Shown piece after piece: positions 1 through 8,668 of a DNA stretch of 64,000 nt; within the stretch, counting starts at the first letter, position 1, and every line of letters starts with the position of its first letter. The position numbers were made by a program, and so were the translations under genes. The notes beneath the pieces are model-generated. The model was not told where the DNA came from and did no database searches. It saw only the letters and a list, made by a program, of their open reading frames with translations. The stretch is from Lactococcus garvieae (GTDB lineage: Bacteria > Bacillota > Bacilli > Lactobacillales > Streptococcaceae): positions 4,836 to 68,835 of the forward strand of contig NZ_WIVG01000004.1 in NCBI RefSeq assembly GCF_016758115.1, read 5' to 3'.

Positions 1-807
1 ATTAAGGGCAATGAAATTCAGCAATTCATACTAGGTTTGAATTTAGCGCCAACAACGCGAGTGTTGAGGCGAACTTATTATAATCTTCTGTTTACTTATG
101 CTCAAAATGTTGGCTATATAGAGCATAATCCCATGTCGCAGGTGGTTCTACCTAAAGTAAGAAGGACTTTAGAAGACATAAAGAAAAAGCAAAATGACTT
201 TTTGGATCAACGGGAAATGCGTCTTATTCTTGATTATGGCTATAGCCTTTCCAAATGTTATAGGAAAACGGCTATTTTAGAGTTTATGTTCTTAACGGGC
301 TTACGTACAGGAGAATTGTTGGCTTTAAGCTGGGAAGACATTCATTTTGAAGCGTCGACTTTAACAGTTGCGCACACCTTGAATCTTCATGGCTATGAGG
401 CAAATGCAAGACAGCTCCTTTTGCCTAAAACAGCCCATTCTTATAGAACAATTTCATTAAATGAAAGATGTCTAGAAATACTTACGCACTTTCTTACAGA
501 ATGTTATGATAAGGAGTTTGTTTTTGTGGATGAAAGAGGTCATATTTATAGTAAAAATGAGCTTTCTCATTATCTTAAGAAAATCTGCTTTGAAAAACTT
601 GGTAGAGAAGACCCTGGCAGAAATTATCACTTACACATGTTAAGGCATTCTCATATCTCCTTATTGGTTGAAATGAATGTACCAATTAAGGCGATTATGG
701 AGCGAGTAGGGTATTCGGATGAAAAAATGATTTTACAGGTGTATAGCCATGTGACCCAAAATATGCAAAATGATTTGAAAGCTAAACTGAACGCACTTGA
801 CTTTTGA
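1..807 (+). CDS. Tyrosine-family site-specific integrase, C-terminal part (5' end outside window)
   Basis: The frame is open from the first base, so the gene begins upstream and only its core-binding and catalytic parts are seen. The catalytic set of tyrosine recombinases is visible: Arg in TGLRTGEL, a beta-hairpin Lys in LLPKTAHSYR, HMLRHSHIS (H-x-x-R), and the nucleophile Tyr in LQVYSHVT. The usual His before the Tyr is replaced by Tyr (MERVGYSDEK). Integrases usually sit at one end of their element, so a phage or integrative element probably lies to the left, with its right attachment site between here and folD. It is distinct in sequence from the - strand integrase at 20770-21924. Confidence 0.9.
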   Translation: MKGNEIQQFILGLNLAPTTRVLRRTYYNLLFTYAQNVGYIEHNPMSQVVLPKVRRTLEDIKKKQNDFLDQREMRLILDYGYSLSKCYRKTAILEFMFLTGLRTGELLALSWEDIHFEASTLTVAHTLNLHGYEANARQLLLPKTAHSYRTISLNERCLEILTHFLTECYDKEFVFVDERGHIYSKNELSHYLKKICFEKLGREDPGRNYHLHMLRHSHISLLVEMNVPIKAIMERVGYSDEKMILQVYSHVTQNMQNDLKAKLNALDF

Positions 808-921
808 AAGTAACCAAAAGTATCAGAAAAGGGAGGAAAAAAGAGGAAATTAGGGGGATGAAAGAAATCTTGAAAAAGCTGTTATAGCGCTTGTTTACAG
901 GGTTTTTGTCCTATTTTTTTC

Positions 922-933
922 TAAAATAAAAGT
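922..933 (+). promoter_or_regulatory. Candidate leaderless promoter of folD (-10 TAAAAT)
   Basis: TAAAAT lies at 922-927, only six bases before the folD ATG, and no Shine-Dalgarno sequence precedes that ATG. Transcription starting about seven bases after the -10 would begin at or next to the start codon. The -35 is poor (TTTACA at 894-899 is too far away), so the call is tentative. The rest of 808-933 shows no gene. Confidence 0.35.
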
Positions 934-1779
934 ATGAAAATTATTGATGGAAAAGCTCTTGCAGAAACAATGCAAGAAAAACTTAAAAATAGAGTTGACA
1001 AACTGAAAGAAAAGGGCATTCAGCCAGGTCTTGCTGTTATTTTGCTTGGGGAAAATCCAGCAAGCCAAGTTTATGTTCGAAATAAAGAGCGTGTAGCTGC
1101 CAAACTTGGTCTTAAGTCTGAAATTGTTCGTTTACCAGACACAACTTCTGAAGCGGAGTTACTAGATTTGATTGAAAGCTATAATAACGACATTTCTTGG
1201 CACGGGCTTCTTGTACAGCTGCCACTCCCTCCACATATCTCGGAAGAAAAGGTTTTGCTCGCAATATCACCTGAAAAAGATGTTGATGGCTTTCATCCTA
1301 TTAACATGGGTAAGCTGTGGAGCGGCAGTCCCTTGATGCTTCCTTCAACACCAGCAGGCATTATGGAGATGTTCCGAGCTTATGGCGTGGAACTCTCAGG
1401 CAAAAAAGCAGTTGTCATTGGTCGGTCAAACATTGTTGGGAAGCCAATGGCTCAGCTGCTGATGATGGCGAATGCAACAGTAACGATTGCGCATTCACGT
1501 ACGGAAAATCTTTCTGAACTGACACGTTCGGCAGATATTTTAGTCGTGGCTATTGGGCAAGACCGTTTTATCAAGGCGGAAGATGTAAAAGCAGGTGCAG
1601 TTGTCATTGATGTGGGAATGAATCGTGATGAAAACGGTAAACTTCATGGTGATGTTGATTTTGAGCAGGTAAAAGAGGTTGCGGGCTTATTGACCCCAGT
1701 TCCCGGTGGAGTTGGACCGATGACAATCACTATGCTGATGGAACAAACTATACGTGCAGCAGAAACTTCGATGAAATAA
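934..1779 (+). CDS. folD: Bifunctional methylenetetrahydrofolate dehydrogenase/cyclohydrolase FolD
   Basis: FolD interconverts 5,10-methylene-, methenyl- and 10-formyl-tetrahydrofolate with NADP in the cytoplasm, supplying one-carbon units for purine synthesis and initiator tRNA formylation. The 281-residue length is normal. Family signatures are clear: the [13 protein letters not shown] segment with the catalytic Lys, the [13 protein letters not shown] motif, the Rossmann stretch [12 protein letters not shown], and the C-terminal [14 protein letters not shown] signature. It is followed 43 bases later by xseA on the same strand, a neighbour often seen in lactic acid bacteria. Confidence 0.97.
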   Translation: MKIIDGKALAETMQEKLKNRVDKLKEKGIQPGLAVILLGENPASQVYVRNKERVAAKLGLKSEIVRLPDTTSEAELLDLIESYNNDISWHGLLVQLPLPPHISEEKVLLAISPEKDVDGFHPINMGKLWSGSPLMLPSTPAGIMEMFRAYGVELSGKKAVVIGRSNIVGKPMAQLLMMANATVTIAHSRTENLSELTRSADILVVAIGQDRFIKAEDVKAGAVVIDVGMNRDENGKLHGDVDFEQVKEVAGLLTPVPGGVGPMTITMLMEQTIRAAETSMK

Positions 1780-1822
1780 TGAAGTCTAGGATAAATTAAG
1801 CACATCTAGAAAGAATAAAAAT

Positions 1823-3076
1823 ATGACAGAGTATTTAACAGTATCAGTTCTCACCAAATACTTGAAAGCAAAGTTTGATCGTGATCCTTATTTGGAACGT
1901 GTTTACTTGACAGGAGAGATTTCAAATTTTCGTCAACGTCCCAGTCATCAGTATTTTGCAATTAAAGATGAAAAAGCTGTAATACAGGCAACTATGTGGG
2001 CGGGACAGTTTAAAAAACTCGATTTTAAACTGGAAGATGGGATGAAAGTCCTTGTGACTGGTCGTATCAGCCTCTATGCCCCCTCAGGTTCTTATTCTAT
2101 CAATATTGAAAATATTGTTCCAGATGGTATTGGTGCTTTGGCTGTGAAGTTCGAACAGCTGAAAAAAAAATTAACAGCAGAAGGTTTATTCAATCCACAG
2201 TGGAAGCAAGAACTGCCACTTTTTTCTAAAAAAATTGCAGTGGTTACTAGCCCGTCTGGTGCTGTTATAAGAGACATCATCACAACAGTTAACCGTCGTT
2301 TTCCAATGAGTCAGATTTTACTTTATCCAACAAAGGTTCAGGGCGCAGGAGCTGCGGAAGAAATAGCAGCAAATATTGAAGCTGTGAATGAACGTGCGGA
2401 CGTTGACATACTCATCATTGGACGAGGTGGTGGCTCCATTGAAGATTTATGGGCTTTTAATGAAGAAATTGTTGTACGTGCTATTTTTGAATCTCGTATC
2501 CCAGTTATCTCCTCAGTGGGACATGAAACTGATACGACTTTAGCTGATTTCGTTGCCGATCGACGCGCAGCAACACCAACAGCAGCAGCCGAACTAGCAA
2601 CTCCTAATACAAAGCTGGATTTGTTAGCTTGGGCAGATGATCAAGAGCTCCGTATGCGCAACCGTGTCACTCACCTTATCCAGACACAGAGAGAGCGGGT
2701 GGAAAAACTGGCCAATTCAGTAGTTTTTCGGCAGCCTGAGCGTCTCTATGACGGGCATATTCAGAAGATTGACCATTTGACCAGCCGTTTACAAAATTTG
2801 ACTGAAAACAAAATTTATCGGGAGAAACATCGCTATGAATTATTGGCTGGTAGACTCACTCCTGCTTTTGCAAAACTTTATGAGCAAAAGAAAAATCAAG
2901 TGGATAATTTGGTGCAAGCTCTCCTCTTGATGGATATCAGCAAAATCAAAGCACGTGGATTTTCGCTTGTCACCACACACAGTGGTAAAATTATTAAAAG
3001 CGTCAATGATGTTCAAACTGGTGATCAAGTCAATCTTGAGTTGAGCGACGGTACAGTTCGTGCAGAAATAAAATAG
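1823..3076 (+). CDS. xseA: Exodeoxyribonuclease VII large subunit
   Basis: This is the catalytic subunit of exonuclease VII, which degrades single-stranded DNA into short oligonucleotides and takes part in repair and recombination. The N-terminal 100 residues form the OB-fold ([38 protein letters not shown]). The catalytic core carries [29 protein letters not shown] and [20 protein letters not shown] long helical region follows and then the C-terminal segment that contacts XseB. At 417 residues it is slightly short for the family. It is probably co-transcribed with xseB, whose start lies nine bases after its stop. Confidence 0.97.
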   Translation: MTEYLTVSVLTKYLKAKFDRDPYLERVYLTGEISNFRQRPSHQYFAIKDEKAVIQATMWAGQFKKLDFKLEDGMKVLVTGRISLYAPSGSYSINIENIVPDGIGALAVKFEQLKKKLTAEGLFNPQWKQELPLFSKKIAVVTSPSGAVIRDIITTVNRRFPMSQILLYPTKVQGAGAAEEIAANIEAVNERADVDILIIGRGGGSIEDLWAFNEEIVVRAIFESRIPVISSVGHETDTTLADFVADRRAATPTAAAELATPNTKLDLLAWADDQELRMRNRVTHLIQTQRERVEKLANSVVFRQPERLYDGHIQKIDHLTSRLQNLTENKIYREKHRYELLAGRLTPAFAKLYEQKKNQVDNLVQALLLMDISKIKARGFSLVTTHSGKIIKSVNDVQTGDQVNLELSDGTVRAEIK

Positions 3077-3085
3077 AGGATAAGT

Positions 3086-3310
3086 ATGGCTACAAAAAAA
3101 GAAGCAAAATTTGAAGAAAATTTAGTAGAACTTGAAACAATTGTCAAAAAACTAGAGAGTGGAGATGTGGCTTTAGAAGATGCCATCTCTGAATTTCAAA
3201 AGGGAATGCTTCTCTCTGAAAAACTTAAAGCAACCCTAAATGAAGCGGAAAAAACTTTGGTGAAGATTGTTGGCAAGGACGGCTCAGAAACTGACTTTTT
3301 AGGAGAATAA
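3086..3310 (+). CDS. xseB: Exodeoxyribonuclease VII small subunit
   Basis: This 74-residue helical protein matches XseB: the motif [18 protein letters not shown] followed by a second helix ending in [11 protein letters not shown]. Several copies of XseB decorate one XseA in the active exonuclease. An AGAGGAT ribosome site lies a few bases before the ATG and overlaps the end of xseA, which supports translational coupling. Confidence 0.96.
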   Translation: MATKKEAKFEENLVELETIVKKLESGDVALEDAISEFQKGMLLSEKLKATLNEAEKTLVKIVGKDGSETDFLGE

Positions 3311-3422
3311 GGCTTGTTCAAGTAACAATATTTTGTATTATAATTAGAAACGACTCAAGGAGAGTAAAAATAGTTTTTCCTTCACTATGATGACAATACA
3401 AGGCCGCGAAAGAGAGAAAAAT

Positions 3423-4457
3423 ATGAAAGTCGTAGTAGCGATAGATTCTTTTAAAGGCTCTGCCACAAGTGTAGAGCTAAATCAGGCAGTAAAGACTGCG
3501 ATTCTGTCGTTCTCTCCCGAGATAAAAGTTGAAACTTTTGAAATTGCTGACGGTGGAGAAGGAAGTCTTTCGGCAGTAAAAACTGGCTTGGGTGGACATT
3601 ATATCAATGTTGAAACAGTTGATTTATTACAACGTCCCTTGCAGGCTTCCTATCTATTGATTGATGGGGAGCTGGCTTTTATTGAGGCAGCCGAAGTGGT
3701 AGGAATTGATAAAGTTATACCCAGTGAAGAAACGGTTCAAAAGGCAACAACTTTTGGACTTGGCGCCTTGTTTTTAGATGCTAAAAAGAGAGGGGCAACT
3801 GAAATTATACTCAGTCTTGGAGGTACAGGAAGTTCTGATGGTGGCTTGGGTCTTTTGCAGGCCCTAGAAGGCGAAGACTTTTCAGATATAAAAATCACGG
3901 GTTTAGCTGATGTCACTAATGTTTATGCAGGACCAAAAGGTTATGCAAAATTCTTCGGCAGGCAAAAAGGAGGAAATTCTGAAATTCTTGAAGCCCAAGA
4001 CTTGGCTGCACAGAATTTTGCTCAAAAAATAAAACAAGAACGAAATATTGACCTGCAAGAGATACCAGGAACAGGTGCAGCTATTATCTTACTAGGTGGA
4101 AGACTAGAGTCAGGATTTTCTAAAATTGCTCAGCTTCTAAAAATTGAAGACAGTATTAAAAATGCAGACTTGATTATCACGGGCGAGGGACGGATGGACT
4201 TTCAGACTGCAAAGGGAAAGGTTCCTTTCGGAATGGCAAAGCTGGGAGAAAAATACAATGTACCGACGCTTGCTTTTTGTGGGGCTTTAGCAGATGAGCT
4301 AGGAGAAATGAACCGAGTACTGCTGGCAAGTTACAGTATTCAGCGCGCAGTACTTTCTTTGGAAGAAGCAATGGACAAAGAAGTAACCTTAAAAAACATC
4401 AAGGCTTTAACAGAGAACGTCATTAAAACCTGGCTTTACTGTGATAGAAATAAGTAA
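3423..4457 (+). CDS. Glycerate kinase (GarK/GlxK type)
   Basis: Type-1 glycerate kinase phosphorylates D-glycerate with ATP, feeding it into glycolysis. The N-terminus MKVVVAIDSFKGSATSVE, the DGGEGS loop, LSLGGTGSSDGGLG and ITGEGRMDFQT are family hallmarks. The start chosen is the ATG at 3423, because it follows AAAGAGAG and gives the conserved N-terminus; an in-frame ATG at 3387 has no ribosome site. Length is 344 residues, somewhat short against the roughly 370-380 usual. A weak promoter (TTGTTC at 3314, TATAAT at 3339-3344) lies in the gap after xseB, so it is probably a separate unit. Confidence 0.9.
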   Translation: MKVVVAIDSFKGSATSVELNQAVKTAILSFSPEIKVETFEIADGGEGSLSAVKTGLGGHYINVETVDLLQRPLQASYLLIDGELAFIEAAEVVGIDKVIPSEETVQKATTFGLGALFLDAKKRGATEIILSLGGTGSSDGGLGLLQALEGEDFSDIKITGLADVTNVYAGPKGYAKFFGRQKGGNSEILEAQDLAAQNFAQKIKQERNIDLQEIPGTGAAIILLGGRLESGFSKIAQLLKIEDSIKNADLIITGEGRMDFQTAKGKVPFGMAKLGEKYNVPTLAFCGALADELGEMNRVLLASYSIQRAVLSLEEAMDKEVTLKNIKALTENVIKTWLYCDRNK

Positions 4458-4510
4458 GCAAATAGGAAAAAATCGTTGTTTCCCCACCAAAATATAAAAA
4501 AGGGAGACAG

Positions 4511-4555
4511 ATGCAGATAAGAGCAACAAAAAGGATTCGAAAGTCTAAAAAATAA
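4511..4555 (+). CDS. Possible 14-residue basic peptide
   Basis: An ATG at 4511 follows AGGGAGACAG, a reasonable ribosome site, and opens a 15-codon frame ending in TAA at 4553-4555. The peptide is strongly basic (about half Lys/Arg). A terminator hairpin begins about 40 bases later. There is no family match that I recognise and such short frames arise by chance, so this is only a candidate leader or small protein. Confidence 0.2.
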   Translation: MQIRATKRIRKSKK

Positions 4556-4593
4556 GTTCATAGGCTATGGCAAAATCCTTAAAAATAGAGAAG

Positions 4594-4634
4594 GCTTAAC
4601 CCTAAGTACAAGAATAGATTGGTTAAGCTTTTTT
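4594..4634 (+). terminator. Intrinsic terminator after glycerate kinase
   Basis: GCTTAACC at 4594-4601 pairs perfectly with GGTTAAGC at 4621-4628 and is followed by TTTTTT. The loop is 19 nt. It closes the glycerate kinase transcript. Confidence 0.75.
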
Positions 4635-4738
4635 GCGTTTTGTTTTAAATCCATTAACTTTCGACTTTTGTTTCAGATTTCTGTTGAGAAAAGGCAATAA
4701 GTCATAAAAATATAAAGAGAAAATCGCTCAAGCATAAG

Positions 4739-4776
4739 ATTCTATTTTGTACAATTTTGGATAAAATAGAATTTTT
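4739..4776. terminator. Perfect 10-bp hairpin with T-run, second terminator
   Basis: ATTCTATTTT at 4739-4748 and AAAATAGAAT at 4763-4772 are exact reverse complements around a 14-nt loop, followed by TTTT. It sits between the first terminator and the ispA promoter; its A/T-rich arms could act in either direction. Confidence 0.55.
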
Positions 4777-4847
4777 TAGTCTCTTTCTTACAGAGAATGT
4801 TTTTCACTCAAAGGAACTTTTTCAGCTGCAGAGCACGCGATTTTCTA

Positions 4848-4884
4848 TTGGACATTATTTCTTTGAAATGGGATAATATAAGAA
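4848..4884 (+). promoter_or_regulatory. Promoter of ispA operon, candidate leaderless transcript
   Basis: TTGGAC at 4848-4853 and GATAAT at 4872-4877 are separated by 18 bases. The ispA ATG at 4885 is seven bases after the -10 and has no Shine-Dalgarno sequence, which is the geometry of a leaderless mRNA. Confidence 0.5.
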
Positions 4885-5736
4885 ATGGTTATCAATATGA
4901 AAATGCTTGAGAAAGAGCTCACAAAATTTTATGAAAAAGCTGAAATTCCTCAACACTTGGCAGCTTCAATAGTTTATTCACTTACAGCAGGTGGAAAAAG
5001 AATTCGTCCCCTTTTGTTCTTGCAGATGCTTAAAGCTTTTGGGATTCCACTTGAAACAGCGCACTATCAAGTTGCTGCTGCTGTAGAAATGATTCATACG
5101 GGCAGTTTGATTCATGACGACCTTCCGGCCATGGACAATGATGATTACCGTCGGGGACAGCTGACGAATCACAAAAAATTTGATGAAGCAACAGCAATCT
5201 TGGCAGGAGATTCGCTTTTTTTGGACCCTTACTATATACTGGCAAAGTCATCTTTTTCTGCACCAATAGTTGTAGACTTAGTGAAAGAGCTATCTTATGC
5301 AAGTGGTTCTTTGGGGATGGTCGCTGGACAAATTTTAGATATGGATGCTGAGAGAAAAACCTTATCCACGGAGCACGTTAAAAACATCCATCATTTGAAA
5401 ACAGGAAGAATGTTGGCTTTCCCTTTTGTAGCGGCTGGAATTATTGCTGAACAACCAGAAGATGTTATGGCAAAGTTACGAGAGATTGGACAAAATTTGG
5501 GATTGGCTTTCCAGATACGGGATGACATTCTTGATGTGACAGGAACATTTGAAGAAATCGGCAAAACACCAGGAAAAGATCAAGTGGAAGAAAAGTCAAC
5601 CTATGTTGCCCTACTTGGTTTACAAGGTGCACAGGAAGCTTTAAAGCGATTGCTGAAAACTGTAAAAGATGACTTGGCACAGGTTGCATCAAGTGCTGAA
5701 ATTATCGAAATTATAGAAAGTCTAGAAATAAAATGA
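4885..5736 (+). CDS. ispA: Polyprenyl (farnesyl) diphosphate synthase
   Basis: This enzyme condenses isopentenyl diphosphate onto allylic diphosphates to make farnesyl diphosphate for undecaprenyl and quinone synthesis. GGKRIRPLL binds substrate. The two Asp-rich motifs are HDDLPAMDND and QIRDDILD, and KTGRM supplies a conserved Lys. The 283-residue length fits. Three in-frame ATGs lie close together (4885, 4897, 4903); I chose 4885 because of its spacing from the promoter. It heads a coupled operon: its stop overlaps the start of tlyA by four bases. Confidence 0.93.
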   Translation: MVINMKMLEKELTKFYEKAEIPQHLAASIVYSLTAGGKRIRPLLFLQMLKAFGIPLETAHYQVAAAVEMIHTGSLIHDDLPAMDNDDYRRGQLTNHKKFDEATAILAGDSLFLDPYYILAKSSFSAPIVVDLVKELSYASGSLGMVAGQILDMDAERKTLSTEHVKNIHHLKTGRMLAFPFVAAGIIAEQPEDVMAKLREIGQNLGLAFQIRDDILDVTGTFEEIGKTPGKDQVEEKSTYVALLGLQGAQEALKRLLKTVKDDLAQVASSAEIIEIIESLEIK

Positions 5737-6542
5737 AAGAAAGAGTAGATGTTTTAGCAGCAAATCAAGGTTTATTTGAAACGAGGGAGCAGGCCAAACG
5801 TGGTGTTATGGCTGGCTTAGTGGTGGATGCTAAATCAGGTGAGCGCTTTGATAAGCCAGGACAAAAGATTGAAGACAGTACAGAACTAAGGCTCAAAGGA
5901 GAAAAGCTAAAGTATGTGAGTCGTGGTGGTCTGAAGTTAGAAAAAGCTCTGCAAGAGTTTTACCTTTCTGTGGAAGAAAAAACTTGCTTGGATATTGGTG
6001 CCTCAACAGGAGGTTTTACGGATGTTATGCTTCAAAATGGTGCTAAGCGTGTCTATGCCTTGGATGTTGGAACCAACCAGCTCGCATGGAAACTTCGTAA
6101 AGATAGTCGTGTTGTGGTGATGGAACAGTTTAACTTTCGCAAGGCTGTTTTAGAAGATTTTACACAAGGACAACCAGAATTCGCCTCAATTGATGTTAGC
6201 TTCATCTCTCTTGACTTGATTTTACCTCCCTTGTTTGATATTTTGGCAGAAGAGGGAGACGTTGCTGCTTTGATTAAACCACAGTTTGAGGCTGGGCGTA
6301 ATCAAGTGGGGAAAAATGGAATCATTAAGGATCCGAAAATACACAAGTGGACGATCGAAAAAGTCATAAATACAGCGCTGAGTACTGGATTTTCAGTAAA
6401 ACACTTAACCTTTTCTCCCATCAAAGGAGGGGCAGGGAATGTTGAATTTTTAGTGCATTTGAAAAAAGAAAAGGCAGCTACAGTCGCGTCTCATATTGAT
6501 ATTGAAGCTGTACTAAAAACAGAAAAGGAAACATTGACATGA
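5733..6542 (+). CDS. tlyA: TlyA family rRNA 2'-O-methyltransferase / hemolysin A
   Basis: TlyA proteins combine an N-terminal S4 RNA-binding domain (residues about 1-60, MKERVDVLAANQGLFETREQ onward) with an FtsJ-like SAM-dependent methyltransferase (CLDIGASTGGFTDVMLQNGA). In actinobacteria they methylate riboses in both ribosomal subunits; the exact target in lactococci is not shown by the sequence. The ATGA junction with ispA and another with argR show translational coupling. The order ispA-tlyA-argR-recN is common in Firmicutes. Confidence 0.92.
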   Translation: MKERVDVLAANQGLFETREQAKRGVMAGLVVDAKSGERFDKPGQKIEDSTELRLKGEKLKYVSRGGLKLEKALQEFYLSVEEKTCLDIGASTGGFTDVMLQNGAKRVYALDVGTNQLAWKLRKDSRVVVMEQFNFRKAVLEDFTQGQPEFASIDVSFISLDLILPPLFDILAEEGDVAALIKPQFEAGRNQVGKNGIIKDPKIHKWTIEKVINTALSTGFSVKHLTFSPIKGGAGNVEFLVHLKKEKAATVASHIDIEAVLKTEKETLT

Positions 6543-6985
6543 GAAGAGAAGAACGACTTGATTTTATTTCAAAACTCATTACCGCAAAAGAAGTGCAAAC
6601 TCAAGATGAACTTGTACAGGAGCTTTTGGAAAATGATATCGATGTGACTCAGGCGACAGTTTCACGGGATATTAAGTCCTTAGCTCTCATCAAAATCCCA
6701 GGAAGTCAAGGAGGCTATCGTTATGCTTTGCCACACCAGCATGACGAAAAACAAAAAGATCTCTTGCATAAAGAACTGGCCAATGAGGCGATTCTTGAAT
6801 TGAAAATGCATGAAAACATGATTTCAATCACGGCTAAACCTGGAACAACCAGCGTCATTAAAAAGAGTCTAATCAACCGTTACAATAAAAAAATATTTTC
6901 AATTATGACGGATGACGACAGTATTTTGATTATCTGTGAAACAAGACGGCAAGCGAATACAATTTATGACGAATTAAGTTTATAA
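6539..6985 (+). CDS. argR: ArgR/AhrC family arginine-responsive regulator
   Basis: The first 70 residues are the winged-helix DNA-binding domain, ending in the ATVSRDIKSLALIKIP signature. The C-terminal domain starts near GTTSVIKKSL and includes TDDDSILIICE, the oligomerisation and arginine-binding part. These regulators control arginine synthesis and catabolism. Lactococci usually have two paralogues (ArgR and AhrC), and which one this is cannot be settled from one copy. Its start overlaps the tlyA stop, and recN follows 11 bases later. Confidence 0.9.
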   Translation: MRREERLDFISKLITAKEVQTQDELVQELLENDIDVTQATVSRDIKSLALIKIPGSQGGYRYALPHQHDEKQKDLLHKELANEAILELKMHENMISITAKPGTTSVIKKSLINRYNKKIFSIMTDDDSILIICETRRQANTIYDELSL

Positions 6986-6996
6986 AAGGAAACGGT

Positions 6997-8661
6997 ATGC
7001 TACAAGAAATTTCTATCAAAAACTTTGCAATTATCGAAGAAATTCATATCTCTTTTGAAAATGGAATGACGATTTTGACAGGTGAAACTGGAGCTGGGAA
7101 GTCTATTATCATTGATGCAATGGGGCTTTTACTTGGCGGGCGTAGTTCGAGTGACTTTGTCCGTACAGGTAAAGATAAGGCCGAGATTGAGGGGCTATTT
7201 TTTGCAGAGGAAAACAAAGAACTTGAGCGGAGACTTGAAGATTTAGGTCTTGAAAGCAGCAGTGAACTTATTTTGCGTCGGGATATTTTTGCTAACGGCC
7301 GTTCAGTTTGTCGTGTGAATGGGCAAATGGTTAATCTTGCAACATTACGAGAAATAGGAGAGCTTTTGGTTGATATTCATGGTCAACATGACAATCAAGA
7401 ATTAATGAATGCTAAGCATCACCTCCGTTTGCTTGATGAGTTTGGAGATGAAACATTTGAACAAATCAAGTCGGAGTATCAGATTAAGTTTGAACACTAT
7501 AAAAAAATTCGACAAGCTTTAGAAACCCGCCAAAAAAATGAGCAGGAGTTTGCGCAGCGTATTGAAGTTTTACAATTTCAAGTGGAAGAAATTGAAGCAG
7601 CGGAAATTGACCTAAAAGAAGATGAGCAATTGCAAGTACGCAGAGCCAAGCTCAACAACGCTAAAAATATAGCAGATGCTCTGAATACAGCTTATTTAGC
7701 TTTGGACGATGACGAAGGTGACTTTTCAAGTCTGAGTGGCATCCGTACAGCTATGTCTGAGTTAGAACATGCTGCTGAATTCGATCAGGATTATCAAGAT
7801 TTGTCGGATAAAACGATGGATGCTTATTATTTACTTGAAGAAGTGTCTACAAGGTTAGCCACAGCTATGGATATGGTCGAGTTCAATCCAACAGAGCTTT
7901 TGCAAATTGAAGAAAGAATCCTAACTTTAAACACGCTGCGCAAAAAATACGGTCCAGAACTTTCTGATGTTTTGCAAAGCTTGGAAAAGATACAGCTCGA
8001 ACTGTCAGACTTGACCGGAGGAACAGAAGACAGTGAGAGTCTAGAAGAAGCACTTAAGGAAGCACAAGCAGAACTTTTGGTAGCGAGTGAAGAACTCAAT
8101 ACTGCGCGGCATGCTATAGCCAAAGAACTTGAAGAAGACATAAAAAAAGAGCTTGCTGATCTTTACATGGAAAAAGCCGACTTTTCTGTGAAATTTGAGA
8201 GTGGAAAATTCTCAAGCAGAGGTAATGAGCAAGTAGAATTTTATATTCAAACCAATCCAGGAGAGGGATTCAAGCCTTTGGCAAAAACAGCATCTGGTGG
8301 AGAGCTGTCCCGTCTAATGCTGGCCATTAAATCTAGTTTTTCAAGACGTGAAAATAAAACTTCCATTGTCTTTGATGAGGTAGATACAGGTGTATCAGGA
8401 CGCGTTGCTCAGGCAATTGCGCAAAAAATATATAAGATTGCACAAGCTGGGCAAGTATTGGCGATTTCCCACCTCCCTCAAGTTGTCGCTATTGCTGACA
8501 CGCAATTTTACATAGAAAAAGCTTCAACAGATGATGTCACAACTTCAACAGTTCGAAAACTTCACTTAGAAGAACGGATTGAGGAAGTTGCAAAAATGTT
8601 AGCAGGGGATGATGTAACTGTAGAAGCCTTAGCGCAAGCAAAACGATTACTAATGAAATGA
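6997..8661 (+). CDS. recN: DNA repair protein RecN
   Basis: RecN is an SMC-like ATPase recruited early to double-strand breaks. The N-terminus MLQEISIKNFAIIEEI leads to the Walker A motif GETGAGKS. A long coiled coil occupies roughly residues 150-380. The ABC signature region ASGGELSRLMLAIK and the Walker B FDEVDTGVSG follow, then the ISHLPQV switch. Length (554) is typical. AAAGGAAAC precedes the ATG. It is the last gene of the ispA-tlyA-argR-recN string before the DUF805 gene, eight bases away. Confidence 0.97.
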   Translation: MLQEISIKNFAIIEEIHISFENGMTILTGETGAGKSIIIDAMGLLLGGRSSSDFVRTGKDKAEIEGLFFAEENKELERRLEDLGLESSSELILRRDIFANGRSVCRVNGQMVNLATLREIGELLVDIHGQHDNQELMNAKHHLRLLDEFGDETFEQIKSEYQIKFEHYKKIRQALETRQKNEQEFAQRIEVLQFQVEEIEAAEIDLKEDEQLQVRRAKLNNAKNIADALNTAYLALDDDEGDFSSLSGIRTAMSELEHAAEFDQDYQDLSDKTMDAYYLLEEVSTRLATAMDMVEFNPTELLQIEERILTLNTLRKKYGPELSDVLQSLEKIQLELSDLTGGTEDSESLEEALKEAQAELLVASEELNTARHAIAKELEEDIKKELADLYMEKADFSVKFESGKFSSRGNEQVEFYIQTNPGEGFKPLAKTASGGELSRLMLAIKSSFSRRENKTSIVFDEVDTGVSGRVAQAIAQKIYKIAQAGQVLAISHLPQVVAIADTQFYIEKASTDDVTTSTVRKLHLEERIEEVAKMLAGDDVTVEALAQAKRLLMK

Positions 8662-8668
8662 GGAAAAT

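Noticed and set aside
858-884. Eight-codon frame after the integrase (ATG 858)
   Set aside because: The GGGGG directly abuts the ATG, so the spacing is wrong for a ribosome site, and it is too short to support.
5465-5692. 75-codon - strand frame within ispA
   Set aside because: Shadow of ispA without ribosome site or context.
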